The notes under the pieces: model-generated
Told to the model about the DNA's origin: nothing
Seen by the model: the letters and a program-made list of their open reading frames with translations, nothing else
Database searches by the model: none
In this document: in pieces, positions 1 through 11,562 of the stretch
Numbering within the stretch: position 1 is the stretch's first letter
Layout: every line of letters starts with the position of its first letter
NCBI GenBank assembly: GCA_022641835.1
Contig: CP048718.1
Coordinates: 1,054,001 to 1,118,000, forward strand
DNA from: Petasospora fabianii
Taxonomy: Eukaryota > Ascomycota > Saccharomycetes > Phaffomycetales > Wickerhamomycetaceae
DNA: 64,000 nt
Direction: 5' to 3'
Position numbers and translations under genes: made by a program

Positions 1-230
1 GCAAATCGCCGATATCAGGATACTCCACCAAGCTGACGCTGTCAAGATGGGATGGGACCAAGCCAGTGTCGTTGACCAACGTGGTTATCATGACCAAGGA
101 GGAGCAAAGGGCCCATGAGGAGAAGGTGCTGATAGGCGGCCAGAAGCTGGAGGACGTGTACGATCAGAGTGTGATCGACCTAGTGAACAAGAGATTCGCT
201 GAGGAGGAATATTACGAGCAGTTCAGATGA
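1..230 (+). CDS. C-terminal end of an unrecognised protein (5' truncated by the window edge)
   Basis: An open frame enters from the left edge and ends at a TGA at 228-230, giving about 75 residues of C-terminus. The visible part is hydrophilic and charged, with a lysine/glutamate-rich middle and an acidic, tyrosine-containing end (EEEYYEQFR). Codon choice looks like that of a real gene and nothing competes on the other strand. I do not recognise the family, and no catalytic motif or membrane segment is visible. The gene points the same way as PAP1, whose start lies about 430 bases downstream. Confidence 0.6.
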   Translation, partial: KSPISGYSTKLTLSRWDGTKPVSLTNVVIMTKEEQRAHEEKVLIGGQKLEDVYDQSVIDLVNKRFAEEEYYEQFR

Positions 231-2348
<2,118 letters not shown>

Positions 2349-2501
2349 TCAAATGTCTATATATGGTTCTTATTCTCCAAGTGGAAGCGTTAATGTGTCA
2401 TATGTTTACTACCTGTGTGCAATATAGCTGTGTGTTTAGTGTTCAAGAGGAGAGTGAATTAAAATCTATTCGAATGCTGCAATTTGACCTAATGGGTCCA
2501 C

Positions 2502-3570
2502 CTAACCAAGGACCACCAAAACCTTCTCGTAGATTGTAAAGACAATACCACCGGAAAGAATCAATCTACCGAGTCTTGGAGTTGCGCCTTTCCAGAAGGT
2601 CTTCAACCCCTCCTCCTTGAAGATGGTCACGAAACAGTTAACGGTACTCGAGTACTTGTCAGATGCACCCAATGCCTGCATTCTTGTCTTGACAGTGTCA
2701 ATTGGCATGGTGGTGTAGACAGTGACGATACCGGAGAAGGCACCAACAACAAAAGTCAAAGCTGAACTGAGTGGTTGTTCAGGTGGAGTGTTGGAGGCTG
2801 CCTGGATTGAAGACTTAATTTTATTGTAACAACCAAGTCTAACCGCCTGGTTGGATGCCTGACGAAGAGATACCGGCAGAACACCTGCGTAAAGACCCTT
2901 CAAACCGAGATCCTTAACACATTTGACGGAGGAGAGCATACCAGACTGGTACTTTGGTTTTGCAGCCTGCTTGTCATCAATCAATGCAGTCTTGATGGCC
3001 TCGAACGGTGTCACAGCAACGACTGACTCGAGAAGTCCAGCACCGAGACCAGCAATAACACCACGAGGTCCAGAGAGCTTACCGTCTTTGTCGGCCAACA
3101 TCTTCTTAATGGAGTCAAAACCGAGGAATCTGACAGATGCTTTGACGGTGTTACCAACAACAAATGCTGGACATCCTGTGTATAAAGCACCAGTGCCTTG
3201 TGTCTTTGCTGTATTGTAAATGAGCACGAGGGGGTTTCGTGACGCTTTGGAGTTCTTATCGATGAGCTGAAGACGGGTCTTAGCAAATTCGAAAGGGTAC
3301 TTTGATGATGATGTTAGTTCGCCATTTGAAAAGTCAATAACGTTTGCTTTTACTTACTGTGATAACACCTTCAATGGCACCAGCAGTACCACCGGCAATG
3401 AAAGACTTCAATGGATCAATTTTCTGACTGGTGCGTTAGTTCTCGGCCTGAGATGAGGATTGCTGACCAGTCGATTTCTCGGGCCAAGTGAAGTCAAGTT
3501 GGCGGAGAAAAAGAAAGACTGGAAGATTCAAAGAGCCTCATACCTTTTTCTGTTTATCCTGTGTGCTCAT
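2502..3570 (-). CDS. CTP1: mitochondrial citrate (tricarboxylate) carrier, two introns
   Basis: Inner-membrane carrier of the SLC25 family that exchanges citrate or isocitrate for other tricarboxylates. Three exons are proposed: 3544-3570, 3358-3423 and 2502-3299. Intron 1 (3424-3543, 120 bases) starts GTATGA and intron 2 (3300-3357, 58 bases) starts GTAAGT; both carry ACTAAC shortly before the acceptor and both are phase 0. Splicing restores the first carrier signature across the exon 2/3 joint (EGVIT then YPFEFAKTRLQ), giving about 296 residues against 299 in yeast Ctp1. The second and third repeats are in exon 3 (TPFEAIKTALIDD, MPIDTVKTRMQ). It is divergent from the NBL1-like gene, with 290 bases between starts. 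Single-exon annotation would lose the first transmembrane helix. Confidence 0.95.
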
Positions 3571-3860
3571 GGTGTTAATTGATACTTTATTATACAAGAT
3601 CGAGCTGAAGTGCCTTGTCTTCGGGTGCATGGAAGAGGGGAGAAAGCAGGACAAATTCTCAGATCTCTTCGATGAACTGACTCTCGCCGATGACGGCGTG
3701 ATGGAGCGAAAACGGCGGCAGGGGCACATAACTATATTTGCAACCACAGATGTAGTTTCGCGGGACCTCCAGATCTTTGTTTACGTTTCTGGATTGATGG
3801 GATTTCGGATCTCCCACATTTACTCTTACAAATCCACCGCCCTTTCACTTACCAAGGAAG

Positions 3861-4343
3861 ATGCCACATTTCACTAGTTCACAGAAACGAAAGCTTATCG
3901 AGAGATTTGAGCTGCAAAGTACGTGGTAACCGCCCAGCCCAGTTTCCCATCGCTTCAGTACTAACGCCCATCAATCAGGAGAACAGAGAAAGAACAACCT
4001 AGAACGAGAGCTTGAGAAACTCACTACCATTATGGAGTCCAAGGTTTCACGGAAACTGGCTCTTGTTCCGAAAAAATTCGCTGAGCTTCGTATTAAGGAC
4101 GTTCTTACCGTTGAGAGAGATCACAAGATCAAGATTTACGAGTTGATCAAAGATGTGGATGTCTTGCACAAGAAGGAAGCACAAGCTCTTCACAATGAGA
4201 CACAGTTGAGGGAGGAGTTTGCTAAGCTCAAGAAGAAGAAGCAGGAAAACATGCGTACCCTCCAGAAAAGGAAGGAGAGTATGGCCATGATGGCTAACAA
4301 CAGGGTCTCGAAGCCATCCAAGACGGTTAAGAAGCGCAACTGA
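3861..4343 (+). CDS. NBL1: borealin N-terminal domain protein, NBL1-like, one intron
   Basis: Likely the small borealin-like subunit of the chromosomal passenger complex, which bundles with the survivin (Bir1) and INCENP (Sli15) homologues to place Aurora kinase at centromeres. Exon 1 is 3861-3918 and exon 2 is 3979-4343; the 60-base intron starts GTACGT, has TACTAAC at 3959-3965 and ends CAG. The joined product is about 140 residues. Residues 8-65 show the borealin pattern: a helix around KRKLIERFELQ, a long charged helix, then ALVPKKFAELRIKDVL, equivalent to the 'lP..lr.m...df' region of the family. The rest is coiled coil with a lysine-rich tail. It is longer than S. cerevisiae Nbl1 (about 73 residues). 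Identification rests on a short diverged domain, so another coiled-coil kinetochore protein is possible. Confidence 0.6.
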
Positions 4344-4613
4344 CTGTTTTTGAAAAAGAAAAAAAAAAAAACACACCATATCACGATGCTCATGACACCT
4401 CGCAATATTATACGTTATTTATGAAAACGACTATGTCTATGATCTCAACAGTTGTAGTCCAGCGGGAAGCGCTCTGCGGCAGCTTCGAGAAGATGATAAA
4501 AAAACGCGCACGCTTAAAACTTGCACGCGTTGAAGCAAACTTGCCTCTCTCAACCTTTTAAGGTCGTTACAACCACGAACCATTGCTACGCTACCACTCC
4601 CCCCGTTTCAGAT

Positions 4614-5648
4614 ATGTCAATAGTCTCGGGTATCAGTTCCCTCTCTGGTGAGAGCTGCCTCGTCAATGGGCTGCTCTACTTCTCCCTCGCTCTCGGTGTC
4701 GTGAAGCTCACCACCCTCGTTCTCTCTTATTCTGCCATGCTTCTTGACTTGTTCGTTCTCCCACCAGTCAATTTTAAGAAGTATGGTGCCAATACTGGAA
4801 AATGGGCAGTGGTCACTGGATCCTCTGACGGTATCGGTAAAGAGTATGCGGTTCAGCTGGCTAAGAAGGGCTTCAACATTTTCCTTATTTCCAGAACTCA
4901 GTCTAAATTGGATGCCCTCTCCGAGGAGATCTCCTCGAAGTATAAGGTTGAGACAAAGTCTTTGGCCATTGATTTCGCCTCGGATAAGCCATCGAACTAC
5001 GAGCTTATGTCTCAGGTCATCAAGTCATTGCCAGTCACCATTCTCATCAACAACGTTGGTCAGTCTCACTCAATTCCAGTTCCATTTGCTGAAACTGAGG
5101 AGCAGGAATTGAGAAATATCATCACTATCAACAATACAGCCACTCTGCGTACCACCCAGATCATCATTCCATATATTCAAGATACTCTCAAAGCTAACAA
5201 GGGCACGCGTGGTCTCATCCTCACTATGGGTTCGTTTGGAGGCTTACTGCCAACTCCATACTTGGCCACTTATTCCGGTTCCAAGGCTTTCCTCCAAAGT
5301 TGGTCTGCTGCACTTGCTGGTGAATTGTCTCCACAGGGGATTGATGTCGAGCTCGTCATCTCCTACCTTGTCACTTCTGCCATGTCCAAGATTAGACGTG
5401 CCTCCATGACTATTCCAAGCCCAAAGGTGTTCGTTGCCTCCACATTGAGAAGTGTCGGTCGTCGCTGTGGTGCTCAAGACAGATTTGCTACAGTTACCCC
5501 ATTCTGGGCTCATGCCTTAATGCAGTGGTGGATTGAGAACACAGTCGGTGTCTACTCTAAGGTTGCTAACACTTTGAACTTGAAGATGCACCAGGATATT
5601 AGAAAGAGGGCTTTGAAGAAGCAGGCTCGTCTACAGAAACAGGAGTGA
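4614..5648 (+). CDS. IFA38: very-long-chain 3-oxoacyl-CoA reductase
   Basis: ER membrane beta-ketoacyl-CoA reductase, the second step of the fatty acid elongation cycle that makes C20-C26 acyl chains for sphingolipids. The product is 344 residues (yeast Ifa38, 347). An N-terminal hydrophobic segment at about residues 20-50 anchors it. The short-chain dehydrogenase core follows with the cofactor motif [12 protein letters not shown], a serine in TMGSFGG and the catalytic YSGSK. A lysine/arginine-rich C-terminus ([15 protein letters not shown]) fits an ER retention tail. The start at 4614 was chosen because MSIVSG precedes the membrane segment; the frame is open upstream to 4521, but that extension looks unlike the family. 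Confidence 0.93.
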   Translation: MSIVSGISSLSGESCLVNGLLYFSLALGVVKLTTLVLSYSAMLLDLFVLPPVNFKKYGANTGKWAVVTGSSDGIGKEYAVQLAKKGFNIFLISRTQSKLDALSEEISSKYKVETKSLAIDFASDKPSNYELMSQVIKSLPVTILINNVGQSHSIPVPFAETEEQELRNIITINNTATLRTTQIIIPYIQDTLKANKGTRGLILTMGSFGGLLPTPYLATYSGSKAFLQSWSAALAGELSPQGIDVELVISYLVTSAMSKIRRASMTIPSPKVFVASTLRSVGRRCGAQDRFATVTPFWAHALMQWWIENTVGVYSKVANTLNLKMHQDIRKRALKKQARLQKQE

Positions 5649-5780
5649 AGTATAACCTCTCAACCGCAAACCTGGCTAATTACGGTCTCGGCTAATGTAT
5701 GTCACCAGGTATTTTACTACTTAAGCACTTGTACTATCTCTAATCCCTCCCACACACTTTATCAGAGTAGAAACTAGAAT

Positions 5781-5866
5781 GCGCGAACTGGAACATGTTT
5801 TGGCCTTCCCTCTTTGGGCGGAACGCGAACATGTTTTGACCTTTCCCTTTTTCGGTAGAACGCGAA
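5781..5866 (+). repeat. imperfect tandem repeat in the CDC28 promoter
   Basis: Two consecutive copies of a roughly 40-base unit, each with CGCGAAC, then ACATGTTTTG, then a pyrimidine tract and GGCGGAA or GGTAGAA; a third partial copy starts at about 5861 with CGCGAACT. It lies in the 512-base gap between IFA38 and CDC28, about 300-380 bases before the CDC28 start. The rest of the gap is pyrimidine-rich leader. Confidence 0.7.
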
Positions 5867-6160
5867 CTATTACACGAAAAGGCAACAACACAAGGGTTTG
5901 CCTGACGCTAACGTTACTCACCGGTCTCCAGACACCTAGAAGGAAGTTACCCAGTTCTTTCGTGCTCACCGAGTTACCTTCCGCCCGCTGTCCCTTTCTC
6001 TGCGCTTGCCGCTCATCCACATTCCCTCTGCAGCGAGCCCTGTCAGTCTGATCTAAGACCTGATTCGACCAACCCGTCCGTCTTTGCTTTCCTGCATCTT
6101 CTTTCCTGGGAGACACATACACACACCTCAAACAAACACATAGACCGTACCTCTAGAACA

Positions 6161-7241
6161 ATGGTGGATCTCTCCAATTACCAGCGTCTTGAGAAGGTTG
6201 GTGAAGGTAAGTGAAACACCCGCCCTCCACACTCGATTCCAGGCGTGCTTCAACCCTGTTCCATCAGGGATGCCGCTTGATTTCACTCAGGCCATGGCCA
6301 AAGAAGCTCTGAAATACTAACAAACCTTGTGAACAGGTACCTATGGTGTGGTCTATAAGGCCTTGGATACCAAGCACAACAATCGTGTGGTTGCTTTGAA
6401 GAAAATTCGTCTTGAATCTGAAGATGAAGGTGTTCCATCAACCGCCATCCGTGAGATCTCTCTTTTGAAAGAGTTGAGAGACGAAAATACGATGAGATTA
6501 TTTGATATTATCCATTCAGACTCCCACAAGCTCTACTTGGTCTTCGAATTTCTAGATCTCGATTTGAAGAGGTACATGGAGTCCATCCCAGCAGGCGTCG
6601 GTTTAGGTGCTGATATGATCAAGAGATTCATGATGCAGTTGGTCAAAGGTACAGCATACTGTCATGCTCACAGAATCTTGCACAGAGATTTGAAGCCACA
6701 GAACTTGTTGATCAACAAGGAAGGCACCTTGAAGTTGGCCGATTTCGGGTTGGCTAGGGCCTTTGGTGTCCCATTGAGGGCCTATACCCACGAGGTTGTT
6801 ACTCTTTGGTACAGAGCCCCGGAGATTTTGCTCGGTGGTAAACAGTACTCCACTGGTGTTGACATTTGGTCCATTGGGTGCATATTTGCTGAAATGGTTA
6901 ACCGCAAACCTTTGTTCGCTGGTGACTCTGAGATCGATCAAATCTTCAGAATCTTTAGAATCCTCGGTACGCCAAACGAGGACATTTGGCCAGATGTCAC
7001 ATATTTGCCAGACTTCAAGCCAACTTTCCCAAAGTGGTCCAAGAAAGATTTGCAGCAGTCTGTCCCATCCTTAGATCCCGCTGGTGTTGACTTGCTTGAG
7101 CAGATGCTAATCTATGACCCAGCTGGTCGAATCTCCGCCAAGCGTGCCCTCTTGCATGAGTATTTCCAAGAAGACCCATCCCAGGTTCCAGACTATCGTC
7201 AGCAGCAGGCGGTTCCACTGGGTGCTACGATTTACACTTGA
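6161..7241 (+). CDS. CDC28: cyclin-dependent kinase 1, one intron
   Basis: Master cell-cycle kinase. Exon 1 is 6161-6206 and exon 2 is 6337-7241. The 130-base intron starts GTAAGT, has TACTAAC at 6315-6321 and ends CAG; it splits a glycine codon of the ATP loop (GEG/TYGVV). The joined product is about 316 residues. Visible signatures are the loop with inhibitory T17/Y18, the canonical PSTAIRE helix at about 49-55, catalytic HRDLKPQN, and an activation loop with [16 protein letters not shown] holding the activating threonine. PSTAIRE and overall identity separate it from PHO85. It carries about 20 residues beyond the S. cerevisiae end (298), after EYFQED. Confidence 0.97.
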
Positions 7242-8057
7242 TGGTCACCTCACTCTGACCCCCTCTATGTCATGACTCTACCCATATCTCACATTGTGTT
7301 CTTTTTTGTTCTTGTCGAAGCTGCGGCCTCCTATTGTGGGTCACCGCTGCTGTCTTCGACCACTTGCCTTCTCCACTCACTATTCAGTCATCCTTTGCTG
7401 AAGTTTCACCCGCTATAATACCCCATTTTTAGTTTGGCTTTATCATTCACGCTTAAAGGTACATAGGCCTACTCAGAAGTCGGCACTTCTAACAACTTAC
7501 AGTCTTCTCTCCCGATCATAGGTATATAGTATCTTTAATCGATGCACTTATTTTGGCATGAGCCAGGGCCCATTCTCAGACACAGCTTGAGTACTAGAGG
7601 GCGTGATGGGGTTCATCATTCATCTGGTGCTTTGAGTGCTCCTTCTAGGCCTAGGATTACTTCAATCGAAATATGACACTGCGTGCAAACAGCTGGGCTA
7701 TAGGAGAAAGTATTCGCTCTATACTCTTCTTTCAATACTGAAGTGATTATACTCGGTGTCTTGATTTGGCAGTTGCCTCTTATGGCAAATATTCTTGTTT
7801 TTTTGTAGCCGGTGGCGCGCCCGCAGGCCGTGGCCCGTACTACGCGAAGTTGGCTGTGTGGGCAGAAATGTTTAGACCCCTTTTCCTTTTGGCGCCATTT
7901 ATCAGCTTGGAAACTTCCCACGGAACTCATTCACATCATCTTGTTAACAGAACCTCTTACTTTCACTCCCAATATATTGAGGAAATTTTTTTTCTACCAC
8001 TAGCCACGACCACCAACGTCACCACACAAAACTCCTATCTCCTTACACATCGTGGCA
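7242..8057. other. intergenic region between CDC28 and BSD2
   Basis: About 815 bases holding the CDC28 terminator and the BSD2 promoter. Short open frames are present on both strands but none has recognisable protein content. No repeats, tRNA or LTR fragments were seen. Confidence 0.5.
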
Positions 8058-9206
8058 ATGGTTTCTTACAAAAGGGTATGTCACAACTCATGTCTCCACA
8101 ATTTTCAAATGAACATCACTAACTCACAAGCAAAGGCTGAAGATGAAGAAATGGTACTCTACGAGGCACCTTCTGGAAGTATCCCACAGCAGGAGACCCC
8201 TGATGACCCTACCCAAGAGAATGCAACAAGCAGAGACTCTCTCCTATCGTCATTTGACGCTGACGACTTAAACGCCATCGAAGGCAGTAAGACATTTGAC
8301 ACACGCTTGGGAAATGACATCGAGCTCGACGATATCACGAGAAATATTCGTGATGCCACCTTCAATGCAGAGGCACCAACCACATCTAATACTGGTACAT
8401 CCGGACCATCACTATCGTCGCAGGCTACACAGTTCAATATGCAGACTATTGGTTCCCGCTTCAACATCTTGGACAGACTCTCGTTCTTTCAGACAGCAAA
8501 GCCAACTGGTATTGTGGGGCGTGGCTCTGAAAACGATGGTGTCTTCAGTAACATGTCAGCCAAGCCCGACGGCCAGCCTCAAATTGAGGGCGACAAGCCA
8601 CCAACATACGACGAAGCGGCAGCTGATGCCACTCCTCCGTACTGGGAGAACTCCATCCTCACTCCGGGTTTCAATGATGAAGTGTTCGTGGACGGACTTC
8701 CTGTGGGTAACATTATCAACTTCATCTGGAACTTGCTCGTTTCTTCAAGCTTCCAGTTTGTCGGATTCCTTTTAACATACATCCTTCACACATCCCATGC
8801 TGCCAAGCAAGGCTCCAGAGCTGGTCTCGGTATCACTTTCATCACATATGCATACTCTATGATCCCAACGTCACATTCATTTTCTGAGAACAACAATGTT
8901 GTCGCTGCATCAAAGGTCGACCCTTCTGACCCTAACAACTTTGATCTTTCATCAGGCAGTGCAGTCGTTGAGGGTTCTGTTGACGACTTTCACTCCACTC
9001 TCTCAGCAGGCATAGACTTGGGAGATGAGCAAGTGAATGTTACCAAAGTTTATCTTTTTGCCGCTGCTGTCGCTCTATTCGGTTCGGCGATCATATTTAA
9101 GGCCTTCAGGGACTATCACAGGGCAAGAAAGATGGAAGAAACCATTCTTGCTCCACCAACTGCTACTGCTGTTTCTGAAACATCGGAACAGCCTGAGATG
9201 GTCTGA
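8058..9206 (+). CDS. BSD2: BSD2-like Nedd4/Rsp5 adaptor membrane protein, probable short in-frame intron
   Basis: Endosomal or Golgi membrane adaptor that recruits the ubiquitin ligase Rsp5 to cargo such as metal transporters. The PPTY motif in DKPPTYDEAAADATPPYWE binds WW domains. It is followed by the family hallmark GLPVGNIINFIWNLLVSSS, then a segment running through HAAKQGSRAGLG, with about three hydrophobic segments near residues 215-350. A 60-base segment at 8076-8135 looks like an intron (GTATGT donor, CACTAAC, acceptor AAAG). Its length is a multiple of three and it has no stop, so the gene reads with or without it: 382 residues unspliced, about 362 spliced. The N-terminal 200 residues are acidic and low in structure, as in the family. 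Confidence 0.92.
   Translation: MVSYKRVCHNSCLHNFQMNITNSQAKAEDEEMVLYEAPSGSIPQQETPDDPTQENATSRDSLLSSFDADDLNAIEGSKTFDTRLGNDIELDDITRNIRDATFNAEAPTTSNTGTSGPSLSSQATQFNMQTIGSRFNILDRLSFFQTAKPTGIVGRGSENDGVFSNMSAKPDGQPQIEGDKPPTYDEAAADATPPYWENSILTPGFNDEVFVDGLPVGNIINFIWNLLVSSSFQFVGFLLTYILHTSHAAKQGSRAGLGITFITYAYSMIPTSHSFSENNNVVAASKVDPSDPNNFDLSSGSAVVEGSVDDFHSTLSAGIDLGDEQVNVTKVYLFAAAVALFGSAIIFKAFRDYHRARKMEETILAPPTATAVSETSEQPEMV
8076..8135 (+). other. probable 60-base phase-0 intron in BSD2
   Basis: Consensus GTATGT donor, CACTAAC branch-like site about 15 bases before the acceptor, and AG at 8134-8135. Removal joins MVSYKR to AEDEEMVLYE. The removed 20 codons (VCHNSCLHNF and following) look unlike the acidic sequence around them. 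Confidence 0.6.
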
Positions 9207-9639
9207 TGAGACCTCCATTATCGAGGAACGTTGATGTCATTTATGATTTAGTGTTTTGTTGTTGCTTTTTTATGTCTTTATTTTTTTTCGTTCTTTTGCT
9301 TTCTTTTGTGTATATCTTGGGTAAATGAAGATCGGTTACTGTTTTATCTCTGAACTAGTATACTAAATGTGCTGGCCTGCAACATGGAATCTTAGTTGCA
9401 GCAGCTGGTGGTCCGCTCCATTCCGAGAGATGTATTATCGCATCTACATTGATCGACTTGTAAGAAAAGGACAGAAGATTGAGTTTCAGCTCTACTGAAG
9501 CTAAGACCAAGATTTTATTGGTGTCTCTTAAAGCATGTTGATGTGCTATACCTCTATGATAAGTCAATCTGCAGGTTAACAGTTATCGAGTACACGAAAA
9601 ATATTAGGCGATATCTGAAACAGAATCTTCGAGTTTGGA
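9207..9639. other. BSD2 downstream region, left border of the LTR-rich interval
   Basis: T-rich terminator-like sequence follows BSD2. From about 9360 to 9640 I see no gene and no convincing LTR match. Confidence 0.4.
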
Positions 9640-9926
9640 CATATAATCTGATGTTGCTCCTCCATAAATATCCAGACACCTGCTTAATCCGGATAACCTG
9701 GAGTATATACGACAGAGAAAGACCAATGTATGGGGGGGCAGAAAGCGCTCTACTATTTCATCAAGTAATAAGTGTTGGTGGTTGTAACCTCTCAACTATT
9801 GCCTATCACTGTTGAGCCCCAATGGGTCTTCGAGTCAAGATCCACTGGAGACACACTTACAGTAGTGGCAGGCAGAGTAGTATATTAAGGGTAAAGAGTG
9901 TATAAAGCAGAGAAAGACCAAGTTAT
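9640..9926 (-). mobile_element. two degraded LTR pieces
   Basis: Around 9700-9760 the segment GAGTATATACGACAGAGAAAGACC resembles, with many differences, the R-region sequence of the younger LTRs. From 9810 a piece starts TGTTGAGCCCC and continues through a GTGGCAGGCAGAGTAGTAT stretch; it matches the reverse complement of the LTR at 13698-13967, so it is a minus-oriented copy of that second LTR subfamily. Old relics. Confidence 0.6.
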
Positions 9927-10334
9927 TGTTGGATCATGAGTATCTGGGTTTTGACGTCAGAACTCATGATTACAATAGTAAACAGATCAGAGTTATATAT
10001 TCAGGGTTTTAAGAGTATATAAAGCAGAGAAAGACCAAGTTATGTGGGCAGAACTTGGTCTACTTATAGTTTCAGCAAACAGACATGGGGCAGAGCAGCG
10101 TGGCCCTATTAGCTGACAAACAACAATAGCTGACAAATAACAATAGCTGACAAACAACAACAGTTGACAAATAACATGATGACAAACAATCGGCACTAAC
10201 CATGTAGACAGTAATAGATTAGTGCCTGACAACCAATATCCAACAATAAGTTAGCGTTTGACAACCAATATGTAAATCGTGATAAGCAATAGTGATAGGC
10301 AATAGTGAGCGTGTTTGACAACCAATATTCAACA
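9927..10334 (-). mobile_element. Ty5-like LTR, minus orientation, with foreign U3 material
   Basis: Starts with TGTTGGATCATGAG and carries the TGACGTCA palindrome, the TATA region and the GGGCAGAACTTGGTCTAC block like the young LTRs, and ends with CAACCAATATTCAACA. The middle holds a short tandem repeat and an internal LTR-like end (CCAATATCCAACA at about 10245). It looks like a younger LTR fused or inserted into an older one. Relic, not an active unit. Confidence 0.7.
10111..10190 (+). repeat. short tandem repeat, about 17-base unit
   Basis: Four to five imperfect copies of AGCTGACAAACAACAAT, inside the LTR composite at 9927-10334. The unit resembles the GACAACCAAT motif of the LTR ends, so it may have grown from LTR sequence. 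Confidence 0.75.
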
Positions 10335-10339
10335 ATCAC

Positions 10340-10583
10340 TACTGCTTTTCACTGTCACATATTGGTTGCCAATCACTAACTTATTTCTGTCTTGAGCTGA
10401 TACTATGAGCTGATACTAATTCTCACTTTCTATTTGCTGAAACTATAAGTAGATCAAGTTCTACGCACATAACTTGGTCTTTTTCTATCATTTATGCTCT
10501 TTACCCTTGATACATTACTCTGACTTGTCTACCACTGTAATCATGTGTTCTGACGTTAAAAACCAGATACTCATGGTTCAACA
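10340..10583 (+). mobile_element. LTR fragment, plus orientation, diverged
   Basis: Contains the U3 repeat unit (GAGCTGATACT, twice), the ATAAGTAGATCAAGTTCT and AACTTGGTCTTT blocks and the terminal TCATGGTTCAACA. It lies tail to tail with the minus-oriented LTR at 9927-10334. Differences from the young LTRs are many, so it is older. Confidence 0.7.
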
Positions 10584-11065
10584 ATAAGTGGAGACAAGTG
10601 GAAGGAAGCAGGGCGAGTCAGTATGACGTCAAGAGCAGATCAGCAGGCAAATACGGTGGTCAGATATAGGGTAGTTAAGAAGGTGTAAAAGTGATATGCT
10701 CACCGTATCAGGAGCGCTGATCGACATCAACAACCCAAACCAAAAGCGACCACACTCATGGCTTATTTCGCTGAACGAGAAGAGCCACCACATGACTTGA
10801 GAGCTTCTCAATCAGAAATAGCTAATAGATGAAGGGACTAGTAGGCACATTTGCTACAAGGCGGCGGGCAGAGCATATGTGTGTACATAGCAAAGAAAGA
10901 CCAAGTTATGTGGGCGGCTTGGTCCTATAGTTGAGGACATGGGGCGTAACATCTGCCCTAAGGCAAGGCACGAAGGATAGCCAAATTAGCGCTAGCTGTA
11001 GCGTGACACAGAAGTGCCGACATCCATAGTAAAATCAGAACCACTAATGGTGACCACAAAAAAAC
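10584..11065 (-). mobile_element. decayed LTR-derived sequence
   Basis: Patches such as AAAGAAAGACCAAGTTATGTGGGC near 10890 and ATGACGTCAAGAGCAGATCAG near 10622 match minus-oriented LTR blocks. The rest is too diverged to assign. No gene is seen. Confidence 0.5.
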
Positions 11066-11486
11066 TGTTGGATCAAGAGTATCTGAGTTTTGACGTCAGA
11101 ACTCATGATTACAATAGTAAACAGATCAGAGTAGTATATTCAGGGTGAAGACTAAGCCATTGCCAAGACCAGCTTTCCAACGACTGGTTTCCATGCTTGG
11201 ATTGTGTTGATTGTGTCTTACTGTTGTGAGATTTGACAACCAAGGGGGTTGTTGAATATTGGTTGTCAAGTGTTGACTATCACTATTGCTTATCACGATT
11301 TACATTTTGGTTATCAAACCCTAACTGTATTTCTGTCTGTTGAAACTATAAGTAGACCAAGTTCTGCCCACATAACTTGGTCTTTCTCTGCTTTATATAG
11401 TCTTCACCCTGAATATACTACTCTGATCTGTTTACTATTGTAATCATGAGTTCTGACGTCAAAACTCAGATACTCTTGATCCAACA
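11066..11486. mobile_element. foldback LTR structure with an 89-base perfect inverted repeat
   Basis: 11066-11154 is the end of a minus-oriented LTR. 11155-11249 is the 3' internal end of a plus-oriented element, ending in a polypurine tract. 11250-11486 is a plus-oriented LTR (237 bases, TGTTGAAT to CCAACA). The outer 89 bases at each side (11066-11154 and 11398-11486) are exact reverse complements, with a 243-base loop. The sharp edges suggest a strand-switch or recombination event rather than two separate insertions. Confidence 0.85.
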
Positions 11487-11562
11487 CTTGACAACCAATA
11501 TTCAACAAAAACAATAGAATCGCAACAGGCAAACAACGGGCCAGCTGGAAACCAACGTTAGC

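Noticed and set aside
6161-7241. Assignment of the kinase to PHO85
   Set aside because: The exact PSTAIRE helix, the threonine/tyrosine ATP loop and overall match fit CDC28; Pho85 has PSTAIRE but differs in the surrounding sequence.
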